Shown piece after piece: positions 44,345 through 53,859 of a DNA stretch of 64,000 bases. The notes beneath the pieces are model-generated. The model did not search any database and had not been told where the DNA came from. It saw only the letters and a program-made list of their open reading frames with translations. The translations under genes and the position numbers were made by a program. Position 1 is the first letter of the stretch. Every line of letters begins with the position of its first letter. Origin of the DNA: Donghicola eburneus (GTDB lineage Bacteria > Pseudomonadota > Alphaproteobacteria > Rhodobacterales > Rhodobacteraceae); contig NZ_FOXY01000006.1 in the NCBI RefSeq assembly GCF_900115865.1, positions 62,001 to 126,000 on the forward strand, read 5' to 3'.

Positions 44345-46789
44345 TTACTCGGTGACGATCTCTGTCGGGGCGGCTGCCAAAGAGGCCAGCGCGGCTGTCA
44401 CCAGTGCCTGTAGTTCTGGCATTTCGTCCTGATGATCCATCAGCAATTCGGAGGCATATACCAAGGTGCTTTGAGCGCTTTGTGCCTGACCCGCCGCGAC
44501 ATACGCCATGCCCAAATGGTATTGAACGGTTGGATCGCCGTTCAGCGCAGAAGCCGCCGGCTCCAGATGCTCCAGAGCCTGCGCGACTTCGCCCCGTTTC
44601 AGAGCGATCCAGCCATACGTGTCCTGATAGGGGGGGTAGGTCGAGCCCTGCAGTCGACGCGCGATCAAATAGGCACGATTCAGGCTGTCCGTATCATCGC
44701 GTTCGGTGGAAAGAAGGCTTGCCAAGTTGTTTGCGATCATCTCTTGGCCGCTGTCTTGGGCGTATAGGTCTTCGTAAATGGCGATTGCCTGATCCGTCTC
44801 GCCGATCGCCTGCATATGGCTTGCGTGTATCCATTTCAGACCCGCGTCTTGGGGCAGATGATCTAGTGCCTCTTCGATCACCGAAAGGGCAGTTTTCATC
44901 TCACCAGCGCGCTGGTGCAGATTGTACATGGCCATCCATGCGTCTCTGAGTGTTGGGTCATCTGTGACCAACGAGCGAAAGAGCGCGATGGCCTCCGCGT
45001 CCTGATGGATGTGCCCTAATGTGGTTGCATAAAGGAAAGAGGCAACCGGATCCTCTGGCTGTGCGGTGTAAGCCGCCTTGGCGTAGTTCGCAGCTTCGGC
45101 CATCTGATTGTCTAGGATCATGCTCCGGATCACCATAGCGGCACCGGTCGTGTCGTTGTCCAATTGGTTCTCGACAAACTGCATCAGCTCTTTGGTCTTG
45201 CGGCGCTGGATCAACTGCTGCCCTTCGAGCTGGTCTGCAAGGTGTGCCGCCGCGTCGCTCCGAAGTTGTCGCATGCGGTGAATATCTTGCGTGACGCGGC
45301 CCCAATCCTCCATCGCGATGTGGATTTCCGTGAGTGTGCCAAGGAGTTGGAGATTGGTATTTTGACGGCGCAACGCTTCCAGCGTCAGGTTTTCGGCGGC
45401 GGGCAATTGGCCTTGGGTCCGCAGCACCTCCACCATCTTTAGGGTTAAGGCGGGATCGTAACTTGCAGACTCAACCGCCCGCATGAGTACGTCTGACATT
45501 AGGTCTTGGCTGCCTTCGCGCTCGTATGCGCGCGCAAGGGTCGCCAGAACCAGCGCGTTATCGGGTTCTTGATCCAACGCTTTGCGCAGCGTGATTACCG
45601 CGTCGCCTGTCTTGTCCTCATCAATCAACCAATCGCCCTGCATGCGCAGCGCATCAACCTGTGCTGGGTCGTGCTTCAAGACTTGGGTCACAAGCTTTTG
45701 GGCCGCGCTATGCTGCCCCGTTTCACTCAGGATAGCGGCAAGGGCGATGCGTGTGCGGTCGGTAGCTTCGCTTTCGGGGGCGTCTTTGAGCAAAGCCTTT
45801 AATTCCAAGGTCGCCTGGTCTGTCTCACCCAATTCATAGCGCAGAGCCGCACGAAGCGCCTGAAAACGCGCGCGATGCGCAGCGATGTCGAAGGCCTCAG
45901 GTTCGGAGGAAAGTGATTGGTTCAAGTCGGTCAATGCGGCCTCTGGTCCGCGGGTTTCCTTGATGTACGCAATCAGTAATTCGCGTGCTTCCGGCTCGGT
46001 CCCCGTTTGCTCTCTTAGCCAGCGTTCTGCGTCGGCCAAGCGACCTTGGCGCGTATACCAATTCACGAGCTTCACACCTAGGCTGGGATCTTCGGGAAAG
46101 TTCTCCGCCATTTGGAGTAAGGCGTCTTCCATCCCTCTCAGATCCCCGAGTCGTTCGAGCGCCATGAGGCGCGCGCGATGGATCGGTAAGCTTTTTGAAT
46201 GAAACTCTAGGGTCGCATTTGCTTGATCAAGCAATCTGGACCAGTGTCCCCCCTCGATCAGGCCTGCCATCACTGTTTGGGCGGCATAAAACTGGTCTGG
46301 GTGATCTTGAAGAATTTGATCGGCACGCGTGATCGCGCTCTGCTGTGTCTGCGCATCTTTCGCGCGGAGGGCAAGTTGGTAGTCGACAGCCGCGTCGATC
46401 GCTCGCGCTTCTGGGGTGTCGGGCAGCAACGTGGCCGCATTGGACGCGTACGGCTCGGCTTCTTCGTATGAAAAGCTTTCCATCAGCAGACGCGCAGTTA
46501 CAAGTTGCGCTGCGCCATCCTCCGGCTGCTGCTCGACCAAGCGCATGTACTGCGCCAGACCCTCGGCCACTTCGCCTGCCGCGATTACAGTGTCCGCGTA
46601 GAGCCGCCGTGCTTCCAAATGAGTGTTCTTCAGCTTGAGTACATTGCGAAGCTCAATCAGCGCTCTTGGTGAATCGCCATCGGCCAATAGGGAGAGGGCG
46701 TTTTGGTAATGCTCTTCAGCGCGTTCCTCGGACGAGTCACAAGCGGTCAAAGTCAGGATGAGAGAAAGGGCAAGGAAAAGTCTGATCAC
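44345..46789 (-). CDS. TPR-repeat lipoprotein of the exosortase system (PrsT-like)
   Basis: An 814-residue lipoprotein: lipobox LTAC with Cys17, then tetratricopeptide repeats throughout (for example AEEHYQNALSLLADGDSPRAL, VQYHLGMAYVAAGQAQSAQ). The size and lipobox match the PEP-CTERM/XrtA-system TPR lipoproteins (PrsT type). These are thought to act as a scaffold for polysaccharide secretion, comparable to the TPR parts of cellulose and alginate exporters. It is second in the leftward operon, 33 nt after the sugar transferase. No catalytic motif is visible. Confidence 0.85.
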   Translation of the reverse strand: MIRLFLALSLILTLTACDSSEERAEEHYQNALSLLADGDSPRALIELRNVLKLKNTHLEARRLYADTVIAAGEVAEGLAQYMRLVEQQPEDGAAQLVTARLLMESFSYEEAEPYASNAATLLPDTPEARAIDAAVDYQLALRAKDAQTQQSAITRADQILQDHPDQFYAAQTVMAGLIEGGHWSRLLDQANATLEFHSKSLPIHRARLMALERLGDLRGMEDALLQMAENFPEDPSLGVKLVNWYTRQGRLADAERWLREQTGTEPEARELLIAYIKETRGPEAALTDLNQSLSSEPEAFDIAAHRARFQALRAALRYELGETDQATLELKALLKDAPESEATDRTRIALAAILSETGQHSAAQKLVTQVLKHDPAQVDALRMQGDWLIDEDKTGDAVITLRKALDQEPDNALVLATLARAYEREGSQDLMSDVLMRAVESASYDPALTLKMVEVLRTQGQLPAAENLTLEALRRQNTNLQLLGTLTEIHIAMEDWGRVTQDIHRMRQLRSDAAAHLADQLEGQQLIQRRKTKELMQFVENQLDNDTTGAAMVIRSMILDNQMAEAANYAKAAYTAQPEDPVASFLYATTLGHIHQDAEAIALFRSLVTDDPTLRDAWMAMYNLHQRAGEMKTALSVIEEALDHLPQDAGLKWIHASHMQAIGETDQAIAIYEDLYAQDSGQEMIANNLASLLSTERDDTDSLNRAYLIARRLQGSTYPPYQDTYGWIALKRGEVAQALEHLEPAASALNGDPTVQYHLGMAYVAAGQAQSAQSTLVYASELLMDHQDEMPELQALVTAALASLAAAPTEIVTE

Positions 46790-46822
46790 TGAAAAGCGTC
46801 CCTGAAGAATGTCTATTGGGGG

Positions 46823-47527
46823 TCAGACCCCGGTCCCTCTCAGCACGACGAAAATAGTACTGAAAAGAAGGCGAAGATCGGTACGAAAGCTGAGTTTGTG
46901 CAGGTAGGCGTCGTCATACGCAGCCCGATCGATAAAGCTGGTGCTGTGCCTGTCGGACACTTGCCATGGACCAGTGAGCCCGGGACGAGTCAGATAATAC
47001 GCGCGACCGGGATAAAAGGCGGACTGTTCCACCATCATTGGGCGCGGACCGACAAGGCTCATTTCACCACGCAGGACATTTAGCAGTTGAGGCAACTCGT
47101 CGAGCGAGGTTTTGCGAAGAAACCGGCCAACCATCGTAATGCGAGGATCGTAGCGCAGTTTCTGATGGGTTTCCCACTCTTCGCGCGCATCCGGATTGCG
47201 CGCCAAATAGTCTTCGAGCCGCTTATCTGCGTCGTGCACCATGGTGCGGAACTTGAACATGCGAAAGATCCGCCCGTGCCGCCCGACCCGGCGTTGAGTG
47301 TAAATCGGATTGTATCCGTCAAAGGAGATGAGCGCGCTCAGTCCCAGCGCGATGGGAAGCAAGAAAGGCGCAGCCAGCAACAGGAGCATTCCTGTGAGCC
47401 AAATGTCGAAGGCGCGTTTGTAATATAGGGCATACGTTTGATCCGGCCTTAAGTAGGCTGGTGGAGGACTGCTTACGTAGCCCAGAGGCTGATCTTGGGA
47501 GGCCGAAAAACTGTCTGATAAGATCAT
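46823..47527 (-). CDS. Polyprenyl-phosphate sugar-1-phosphate transferase (EPS initiation)
   Basis: A 234-residue priming transferase of the bacterial sugar transferase family: a hydrophobic segment at ~50-75, then YTQRRVGRHGRIFRMFKFRTM, LDELPQLLNVLRGEMSLVGPRP and TRPGLTGPWQVSDR, the three conserved blocks. It transfers a sugar phosphate to undecaprenyl phosphate to begin a repeat unit. It is the short, one-helix form rather than the WbaP/WcaJ multi-helix form. ATG 47527 (MILSDSF) is chosen, as upstream codons look non-coding. It heads the five-gene leftward operon. Confidence 0.88.
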   Translation of the reverse strand: MILSDSFSASQDQPLGYVSSPPPAYLRPDQTYALYYKRAFDIWLTGMLLLLAAPFLLPIALGLSALISFDGYNPIYTQRRVGRHGRIFRMFKFRTMVHDADKRLEDYLARNPDAREEWETHQKLRYDPRITMVGRFLRKTSLDELPQLLNVLRGEMSLVGPRPMMVEQSAFYPGRAYYLTRPGLTGPWQVSDRHSTSFIDRAAYDDAYLHKLSFRTDLRLLFSTIFVVLRGTGV

Positions 47528-48189
47528 GACACCCAACTCATTAAACACAAAACAGGACCAGCGACGATGCTCGCCCGATAGAAATCGATACGGAGCCGAC
47601 ACAATTCGTGCCGAGAAACATGCAAATTTGGTTAACAATGAACCATAAATGTACTAAAATAGTATTTGCGGGTATGGCCGCATTTAAATCCTCTGATTTT
47701 ACGTCTGATTTTTCAAGAAATTTTCGGATGAACGCGTTTCTGTGTTGAGTTTTCGGGCTGCGTGAGGCCAGAAAATTTAAATTAAATCAGATGTTTGTTG
47801 GATTTTTGGTGCGCTGTGGTCCAGCGAGTTTGGGTCCAACCGGTCAAGATAAATCGCGGCGTATTTAGATTTGGTTAATGGCGTGATTTCAGAGCGACTG
47901 TTTTCTTTGAGTTATCAATCAGAGACACTATGAAATTGATATTTATTTGCTCTGTTGCATTAATTGTAAGTTAAGCACAATATTGCCTTGTTATTCGTGT
48001 GTGTTTCGCGGGTCAGTGTCGTGGTTGTTTTGTTTCTTCGCCATAGGGATTTGAATGCTGCGCCTGATCTGGCGCTGCCATTCCGCATTGGGTGGGGCGG
48101 CTACGCCTGCAGGACTGCGACCGACTATCGCCTTCCGTATTCTCGGGCGAGGTGACGTGTTAGCTGATTTTTCCAAAAGGTTTTTGTGT
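47528..48189. promoter_or_regulatory. Divergent control region of the exosortase EPS locus
   Basis: A 660-bp AT-rich gap separates the two divergent EPS operons and no credible gene lies in it. It contains ATTTGGTTAACA (47626-47637), ATTTGGTTAATG (47869-47880), and the small dyad TACTA-AAA-TAGTA (47652-47664). The first motif recurs at 60930-60941 and, as ATTCGGTTAATG, at 42042-42053. Read on the other strand it is TTAACCAAAT, resembling a CtrA half-site (TTAACCAT). The region probably carries the promoters of both operons and sites for a regulator. No terminator was seen. Confidence 0.5.
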
Positions 48190-49056
48190 ATGTCTTCCGG
48201 TGCCATGTACGCTGCCCATTTCGGGTTGAAGCAGCGCCCGTTCACCCTGCTTCCTGATCCCGACTTTTTGTTCTGGTCCCCTGAGCATCGCCGTGCGTAT
48301 TCGGTTCTCGAAATCGGAATTTTGTCACGCGCGCCGATCACGCTGGTCACGGGTGAAATTGGGTCGGGAAAGACCACTTTGCTGCGACAGTTGATGAACC
48401 GCATGGAAGAGGATCTGTCGGTTGGTCTCATTTCGAATTTTGCCGGTGCGCGGGAGGACCTGATGCGCTGGGTGCTGAATGCCTTTGGCCTTCAGGTGCC
48501 TGAAGATCATCCGGACGATGTGCATCGGTATCAGGTTTTTGTGGATTTTCTAGTGCAGGAGTATGCGAGCGGACGACGTGTCATTCTGATTATCGACGAA
48601 GCGCAGAATTTGTCCGTCGACGCGCTTGAGGAGTTGCGCATGTTGACCAACGTGAACTCGGTTCAGGATGAGGTGTTTCAGCTGATCCTCGTGGGTCAAG
48701 CCGAACTGCGTGATCGCATCCTGCGCCCCAAGCTCAAGCAGGTCGCGCAGCGGATTGCCGCGAGTTTCCACTTGGGGCCTATGCGCGGCGAGGAAGTGCA
48801 GGATTACGTGCGTCACCGGCTGCAGTCAGCTGGCGGATCTGGCGATGAATTTTCGGACGGCGCGCTGGTACTGATCCACAAAAATACCGACGGAATTCCG
48901 CGCTTAGTCAATCAGTTATGCGATTTGTCCCTGATGTACGCTTGGACGGATGACGAAGAAGTTGTGTCGGCCGAGACGGTCGAGGCGGTGCTTCAGGACA
49001 AGGTGTTCTTTGGCGCGCAACTTTTGGGTGGGGCTCAGAAGGAGCAACAAGCTTGA
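48190..49056 (+). CDS. ExeA-like AAA ATPase of the exosortase system
   Basis: A 288-residue soluble ATPase. It has the family opening MYAAHFGLKQRPFTLLPDP, Walker A GEIGSGKTT (~residues 50-58), Walker B VILIIDEAQ (~130-138) and the sensor region ILVGQAEL. This is the ATPase found in XrtA-type clusters beside a chain-length protein and tyrosine kinase. ATG 48190 has AAAAGG upstream; an internal ATG (48205) gives the exact usual N-terminus and is an alternative. It begins the rightward operon; its stop shares a base with the next start (TGATG). It may couple ATP use to polysaccharide export. Confidence 0.88.
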   Translation: MSSGAMYAAHFGLKQRPFTLLPDPDFLFWSPEHRRAYSVLEIGILSRAPITLVTGEIGSGKTTLLRQLMNRMEEDLSVGLISNFAGAREDLMRWVLNAFGLQVPEDHPDDVHRYQVFVDFLVQEYASGRRVILIIDEAQNLSVDALEELRMLTNVNSVQDEVFQLILVGQAELRDRILRPKLKQVAQRIAASFHLGPMRGEEVQDYVRHRLQSAGGSGDEFSDGALVLIHKNTDGIPRLVNQLCDLSLMYAWTDDEEVVSAETVEAVLQDKVFFGAQLLGGAQKEQQA

Positions 49057-50588
49057 TGCACGAAGTGAAGTACGCGTTTGCGATCTTTCTCAGACGATTG
49101 CCATGGTTTTTGGTGGTGGCAGGGGGGATTTCCACCCTCGCTATTCTCACTGCAATCAGTTTGCCGCCGGCCTATGTGAGCCAGGTGCGACTTCTGGTCG
49201 AAAGTTCGCAAATCCCAGGAGATCTGGCCGAATCGACGGTTCAAACCTCGGCACAGGAGCAATTGCAGATTTTTGAGACGCGATTGCTGACACGGGCAAA
49301 CTTGCTCGAGATATCGCGCAGGATTCAAGTGCCTGAAAATGTTGGTGAAATGTCGCCGGATCAGATTGTCGATGCCATGCGCGCGCGGACGAGTATTCGC
49401 ATCTCAGGCGGGCGCCAGGAGGCGACGCTGATGCTCATCAGTTTTGAGGCAACTGATGCGCAGAAGGCAGCAGGTGTTCTGAACGAGTATCTGACTCTGA
49501 TTTTGCGCGAAGAGGCGCAGTACCGCACAACGCGTGCGGGGCAGACCCAAGAGTTTTTCGACCAAGAGGTGAAGAGACTAGGATCTGAACTGAGCGCTCA
49601 GAGCGCGAAAATCTTGAGCTTTAAGAACGAACACGCCGATGCCTTGCCGGAAAGTCTGGAGTATCGCCGAACAGTATTGCTGAACCAGCAAGAACGGCTG
49701 CTGCAAATTCAGCACGAGATTACCAGTCTGAGTGAGCAGAAAGAACGGTTGGTACAGGTCTTTAACTCAACAGGCCGGGTGGAGACGGGGGCGGCGCAAA
49801 CGCCTGAAGAAATGCGTCTTAGAACGCTAGAAGCGGAGCTGAGCGGCCTTTCGTCGATATATTCCGACAACCACCCGCGTGTGCTGGCGCTGAAGGCTCA
49901 AGTCGCCCAAGCGCAAAAGTTGGTGAGTGCTGGCATCGATCAGGACGATGCGGCGGATCAGGATCCGGCGCGTGCCATGTTTAGCTTGCAGATGGAAGAA
50001 GCGGACACACGCCTTGCCTTCTTGGAAGAGCAAAAGGCGCAGTTGGAGGCACAGATGCAGACTTTGACCGAGAGCATCGCTGTCACTCCAGCGAATGCGA
50101 TCGCGCTAGATGCATTGGAGCGCGATCACAGGAACATTCAAGAACAGTATAATCAAGCGGTGGATCGTTTGGCGCGTGCCTCGACCGGCGAGCGGATTGA
50201 GGCGCTGTCGCGCGGGCGTCGGATCACGGTGGTCGAACAACCAACGGCTCCCTCAGCTCCGACCAAGCCGAATAGGCCGTTGATCGCGGGCGGTGGCACC
50301 TTCTTGGGCATCGCGGTCGGCCTCGGGCTTATCTTTGCGCTAGAGATGCTGAACCGTACGGTGCGTCGCCCGGCTGACCTCGTTCGGCGCTTGGGGGTCA
50401 CACCCATTGCGACCATTCCCTATTTGCGCACACGCCGCCAGAGGATGATCCGGCGGCTGTCCTTTGGGGCTGCGGTTTTGGTTGGGGTCACGGTGATTCC
50501 GGCGATGATCTACTTACTGCATGTTCATTACCTTCCGCTCGACCTGATTGCGGCGCGGGTCATGGACAAACTGCATCTCAGAGGCTGA
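49056..50588 (+). CDS. Wzz/GumC-like chain-length determinant protein
   Basis: A 510-residue inner-membrane protein. It has an N-terminal membrane helix (~residues 12-32), a long periplasmic coiled-coil (for example RLGSELSAQSAKILSFKNE and LTIL/EEAQ stretches), the proline-rich APTKPNRPLIAGG motif and two C-terminal membrane helices (~residues 410-430 and 468-490). It is the polysaccharide co-polymerase type that pairs with an autokinase. Start is ATG 49056, which overlaps the preceding stop; a TTG one codon earlier is not needed. It works with the tyrosine kinase encoded next to set chain length and export. Confidence 0.9.
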   Translation: MHEVKYAFAIFLRRLPWFLVVAGGISTLAILTAISLPPAYVSQVRLLVESSQIPGDLAESTVQTSAQEQLQIFETRLLTRANLLEISRRIQVPENVGEMSPDQIVDAMRARTSIRISGGRQEATLMLISFEATDAQKAAGVLNEYLTLILREEAQYRTTRAGQTQEFFDQEVKRLGSELSAQSAKILSFKNEHADALPESLEYRRTVLLNQQERLLQIQHEITSLSEQKERLVQVFNSTGRVETGAAQTPEEMRLRTLEAELSGLSSIYSDNHPRVLALKAQVAQAQKLVSAGIDQDDAADQDPARAMFSLQMEEADTRLAFLEEQKAQLEAQMQTLTESIAVTPANAIALDALERDHRNIQEQYNQAVDRLARASTGERIEALSRGRRITVVEQPTAPSAPTKPNRPLIAGGGTFLGIAVGLGLIFALEMLNRTVRRPADLVRRLGVTPIATIPYLRTRRQRMIRRLSFGAAVLVGVTVIPAMIYLLHVHYLPLDLIAARVMDKLHLRG

Positions 50589-50598
50589 GGAGACGGCG

Positions 50599-51438
50599 AT
50601 GGAACGACTACAGGCCGCCTTGCAGAAGGCGCGAGCACAGCGCGAAGGCGGAGCGGCAGAAGCGCCCCGCCGCAAAGCGCGCGGGAGTGTGATACCAACT
50701 CGCCGTCGCCGTTCCTCGGTGATCGACGACGTTTGGCAGACTCTGCCAGAGCTAGAGGTGAATACTGACGTGTGGCAGCTTCACCGACTTTTCGCCTTCA
50801 AGGGCGGGGCGGACGCAGCTCCGTTTGACCTGCTTCGAACGAAGTTGCTGCGGCTTGTGCGTCAACATGGCTGGAAACGAGTCGCGATCATTTCCGCGAA
50901 CGCGGACGCGGGAAAATCGACAACGGTCGCAAATCTGGCGCTGTCCTTTTCCCGTCAAAAAGACCTGCGGACTTTTGCTGTCGATTTCGATCTGCGGCGG
51001 CCTTCGATGGCGCGTCTGCTGGGCCAGCATCTGCAGACCAACATGGGGCAAGTGATCCGCGGAGAAGTGGCGTTCGAGCAGCATGTCCGTCGGCTCGGGA
51101 CAAATATGGGCTTTGCGATGAACGACCTGCCGGTCCACCAACCCGCGGAACTACTGCAGAGCGCAAGGACGGCGGAATTGATCGGTCACATTGAGGAAAA
51201 ATACTCTGCCGATCTGATCCTGTTCGACATGCCGCCGATGATGGTGGCAGACGACGCCCACGGTTTTCTGCGCTTGGTTGATGCGGCTCTGATCGTGATT
51301 GAGGCAGAAAAAACACCTCTTAAGCAGATAGATATCTTGGAGCGTCAGGTGGCAGATCTGACCAACGTGGCGGGGATCGTCTTGAATAAATGTAACTATT
51401 CCGACGAGTACACCGGCTCTTACCATGACTATTACTAG
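50599..51438 (+). CDS. BY-type tyrosine kinase for polysaccharide export (CpsD/ExoP-like)
   Basis: A 279-residue cytoplasmic autokinase: Walker A NADAGKSTT (101-109), Walker A-prime FAVDFDLRRP (126-135) and Walker B LILFDMPPMM. The tail ends in a tyrosine cluster, Tyr267, 271, 275, 278 and 279, for autophosphorylation. The adaptor domain is the separate protein encoded just upstream, as in the CapA/CapB-type split. GAGGAGA precedes ATG 50599. The final 14 nt overlap the next gene. It presumably cycles between phosphorylated states to control polymer assembly and export. Confidence 0.9.
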   Translation: MERLQAALQKARAQREGGAAEAPRRKARGSVIPTRRRRSSVIDDVWQTLPELEVNTDVWQLHRLFAFKGGADAAPFDLLRTKLLRLVRQHGWKRVAIISANADAGKSTTVANLALSFSRQKDLRTFAVDFDLRRPSMARLLGQHLQTNMGQVIRGEVAFEQHVRRLGTNMGFAMNDLPVHQPAELLQSARTAELIGHIEEKYSADLILFDMPPMMVADDAHGFLRLVDAALIVIEAEKTPLKQIDILERQVADLTNVAGIVLNKCNYSDEYTGSYHDYY

Positions 51439-52297
51439 GCGACCCTTCGCCGCTGTAATCATTCCCCATTTCAATGATCATGAACGGTTGCAGCGGTGCC
51501 TTGGGGCACTTTGGCATGCTGGCGTCCCAGAGGACATCGAGGTGATGGTCGTGGACAATGGTTCGTCACCTGCCGTTGTGGTTTCAGGTGAATTTCCGGG
51601 GCTTCGATTGGTGGTAGAGCCGCTCAAAGGTGCCGCAAACGCCCGCAATCGCGGCGTCGCAGAGACGACCGCACCGCGCCTGTGGTTCTTGGATGCTGAT
51701 TGCGTTCCCGCGCCGGACTGGCTGGATCAAGCGCGTGTGGTGTGTGATCGCGCGAGTATTGTCGGAGGCGAGGTCGAGGTTTTTGATGAAAGCGTGGGCC
51801 GCAGAAGCGGCGCGCAGGGGTTCGAAGCGCTCTTTGCCTTTGATTGCCAGGCATATGTCGAACAGATGGGCTTCGCTGTGACAGCGAACTTACTGACAAC
51901 GCGAGAACTTTTCGAGCGCGCGGGGCCTTTCATCGATGGCGTGCCAGAGGACAAAGAATGGTGCTATCGCGCCATTCAGGCGGGCGCGAACATTGTCTAC
52001 GAGCCGCGTTTGCGCGTGGGGCATCCTTCGCGGTCGGATTGGACGGCGTTGCGGCGGAAATGGCGGCGTTTGACGCAAGAAGCATGGTCAGATCAAAGGC
52101 GAAAGCCCTACGGAAAACTCCGATGGGCAGTGCGCTCCGCGTTGGTCATGATTTCAGGGATCGCGCATCTACCCCGAGTTGTGAGCACTGACAAACTCTG
52201 TGTGTCTGAAAAAGTTCTCACGGCTCTAACGCTGCTTCGCCTGCGTGCGGTGCGTGGGCTCTGGATGATTGGGCAAATCACTGGCGCGCAGCCGTAG
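51425..52297 (+). CDS. Glycosyltransferase family 2
   Basis: A 290-residue GT-A enzyme with VIIPHFNDHERL at the N-terminus, VMVVDNGSS, AANARNRGV and LWFLDADCVP with the DxD site near residue 94. PEDKEWCYRA is the ED catalytic-base region. It should add one sugar to the lipid-linked repeat unit. Its ATG lies inside the last 14 nt of the tyrosine kinase gene, so the two are translationally coupled. A weak hairpin with a T-run follows the stop. The donor and acceptor are unknown. Confidence 0.88.
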   Translation: MTITRRPFAAVIIPHFNDHERLQRCLGALWHAGVPEDIEVMVVDNGSSPAVVVSGEFPGLRLVVEPLKGAANARNRGVAETTAPRLWFLDADCVPAPDWLDQARVVCDRASIVGGEVEVFDESVGRRSGAQGFEALFAFDCQAYVEQMGFAVTANLLTTRELFERAGPFIDGVPEDKEWCYRAIQAGANIVYEPRLRVGHPSRSDWTALRRKWRRLTQEAWSDQRRKPYGKLRWAVRSALVMISGIAHLPRVVSTDKLCVSEKVLTALTLLRLRAVRGLWMIGQITGAQP

Positions 52298-52314
52298 CGC
52301 GCGGCGCCTTTTTT
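52283..52314 (+). terminator. Candidate terminator at the end of the rightward EPS operon
   Basis: GGCGC (52283-52287) and GCGCC (52304-52308) with an internal GCGCGC pair form a stem just before TTTTTT (52309-52314). The glycosyltransferase stop codon (52295-52297) lies within it. This would separate the four-gene operon from the esterase gene. Confidence 0.5.
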
Positions 52315-52384
52315 GCCGCTTAAGAATTCTTCACAAACACTCTGCTGGATTTCCAATGCCCTTGCGGCAACAAAGAGGTGCGGC

Positions 52385-53791
52385 ATGCAGATTTCAGTAG
52401 GCGCTAGCGTTTCAACTCACCGCCACGTTCAGGCCGCCGTTCGGCCCGCCGTGTTATTGGCGATGGGGCAATCCAACATGGTGGACCGCTCAGGGGCAGA
52501 TACAACAGCGGTTTGGCCAAGTCAGGTCCAGGTTTTTGATCCTTCGTCAGGCGCCTTGGTGCCGCCGACCAAGAATCTGACTTGGTTGCCAAGTGTCCCC
52601 GGTGCGACCACGGATTTTGACAGGGGACCGGGCCATGCGGTGCGCGTCTTTGCAACACACTGGTGTCAGGCTCATCCGGATCGTCCGCTCTACATTTTGC
52701 CAGTTGCGCGAGGCGGTACGGGTTTCAAGGACGAGTGGTACGCGGATGGTACCGGGCCGCTCTACAATGAAACAACGCGACTGTTGGATGTGCTCCTTGC
52801 TCGGCACCCAAAAGCTGAAATCATTGCCGGCATCATGCAAAACGGAGAGCGGGACGCGGGCCAGAAGAATGCGTGTTATCAGTGGAATGCGGTGGAATTG
52901 ATTGCACGGCTTAGGGAGCGCTATGGAGCGGAGTTGCCATTCGTTTGGGGTGAACCAGGGAACTTTAGTGGCACGTCCAGCTCTGATTTTGACCGAGTGC
53001 GCGCGCAGATCAGAGCGCTGCCCTACTGTGTGCCTGCCCTGTCGACAGCGCGAGCGCAGGATGGGGCGCAGTATGACAGTTTGACGGACATCGGCGATGG
53101 CATGCACTTTGACCGCGCGGGGCAAGAAGCGTTAGGTCAAATGTATTTTGAAGCGCTTTCAAAGCTGTCTGGTGCGGTGTCGCATGCGGCTGTCGCTTTG
53201 GTTTGGCAAAGTGCGGGCATCCCCGATTGGAACAGCTTTGACGTTGCCGCGTATGACATCCAGTCGGGTGACCAGCTTCTCGTTCTGACAGCGGCGCACC
53301 GATCAAGTGGCAATGCCTATCCCGACAGTGTTTCGTTGAACGGTCAAACGACGCAGGTGCTCTATCGCGGTGTTCAAGAGGTCACGACCCGTGTGGCGCT
53401 CTCTGCGTCAGTGGTGACGCTTTTCGAGACGCCAGAAACGCCTCTGGTTTCCTTACAATGCAGTTGGGAAAAGCAGCCGTTAGGCGGTGCAATTTCGATT
53501 TGGCGCATTCGGGGGCGTGAAATCGGACTGCCGCAGTTAGATATTGGTACGGGTTCTTTGACTCTGGAGGGTGCGAGCGGAGGAGTCGTGGCAGCATTGG
53601 CATATGGTGTTGATACCGCGGGCGAATTGGGGTTTTCGGGTCTGGATCACGTTTCGGTTGAAGGTGCGGGAAACGTCTACGCAACCTCTTTTGCGGCGGG
53701 TCTGGTGGCTGCCGTTGGCACCGTGACAATCACACCACAGAGAATACCGAGCCATGGATGCGGGGTGATTGGCGTTCCGATCACATCCTGA
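52385..53791 (+). CDS. SASA-type carbohydrate esterase
   Basis: A 468-residue protein. Residues ~20-265 match the sialate O-acetylesterase/SGNH-like fold: LLAMGQSNMV holds the nucleophile Ser, LPVARGGTGFKDEW the oxyanion strand, GIMQNGERDA and, at the end, GDGMHFDRAGQEAL with the Asp/His pair. The C-terminal ~190 residues are an unrecognised beta-rich domain. It would remove acetyl groups from a glycan. No signal peptide is visible, so it may act in the cytoplasm or use another route. ATG 52385 follows AGAGGTG. Next to an O-acetyltransferase it suggests control of acetylation. Confidence 0.75.
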   Translation: MQISVGASVSTHRHVQAAVRPAVLLAMGQSNMVDRSGADTTAVWPSQVQVFDPSSGALVPPTKNLTWLPSVPGATTDFDRGPGHAVRVFATHWCQAHPDRPLYILPVARGGTGFKDEWYADGTGPLYNETTRLLDVLLARHPKAEIIAGIMQNGERDAGQKNACYQWNAVELIARLRERYGAELPFVWGEPGNFSGTSSSDFDRVRAQIRALPYCVPALSTARAQDGAQYDSLTDIGDGMHFDRAGQEALGQMYFEALSKLSGAVSHAAVALVWQSAGIPDWNSFDVAAYDIQSGDQLLVLTAAHRSSGNAYPDSVSLNGQTTQVLYRGVQEVTTRVALSASVVTLFETPETPLVSLQCSWEKQPLGGAISIWRIRGREIGLPQLDIGTGSLTLEGASGGVVAALAYGVDTAGELGFSGLDHVSVEGAGNVYATSFAAGLVAAVGTVTITPQRIPSHGCGVIGVPITS

Positions 53792-53859
53792 CGTTTTAGC
53801 CTTTTTTTAACCAAGGCAACGCAGTCTTTGACCGGAGTTCCCAGTCGGAGGCTGCACCC

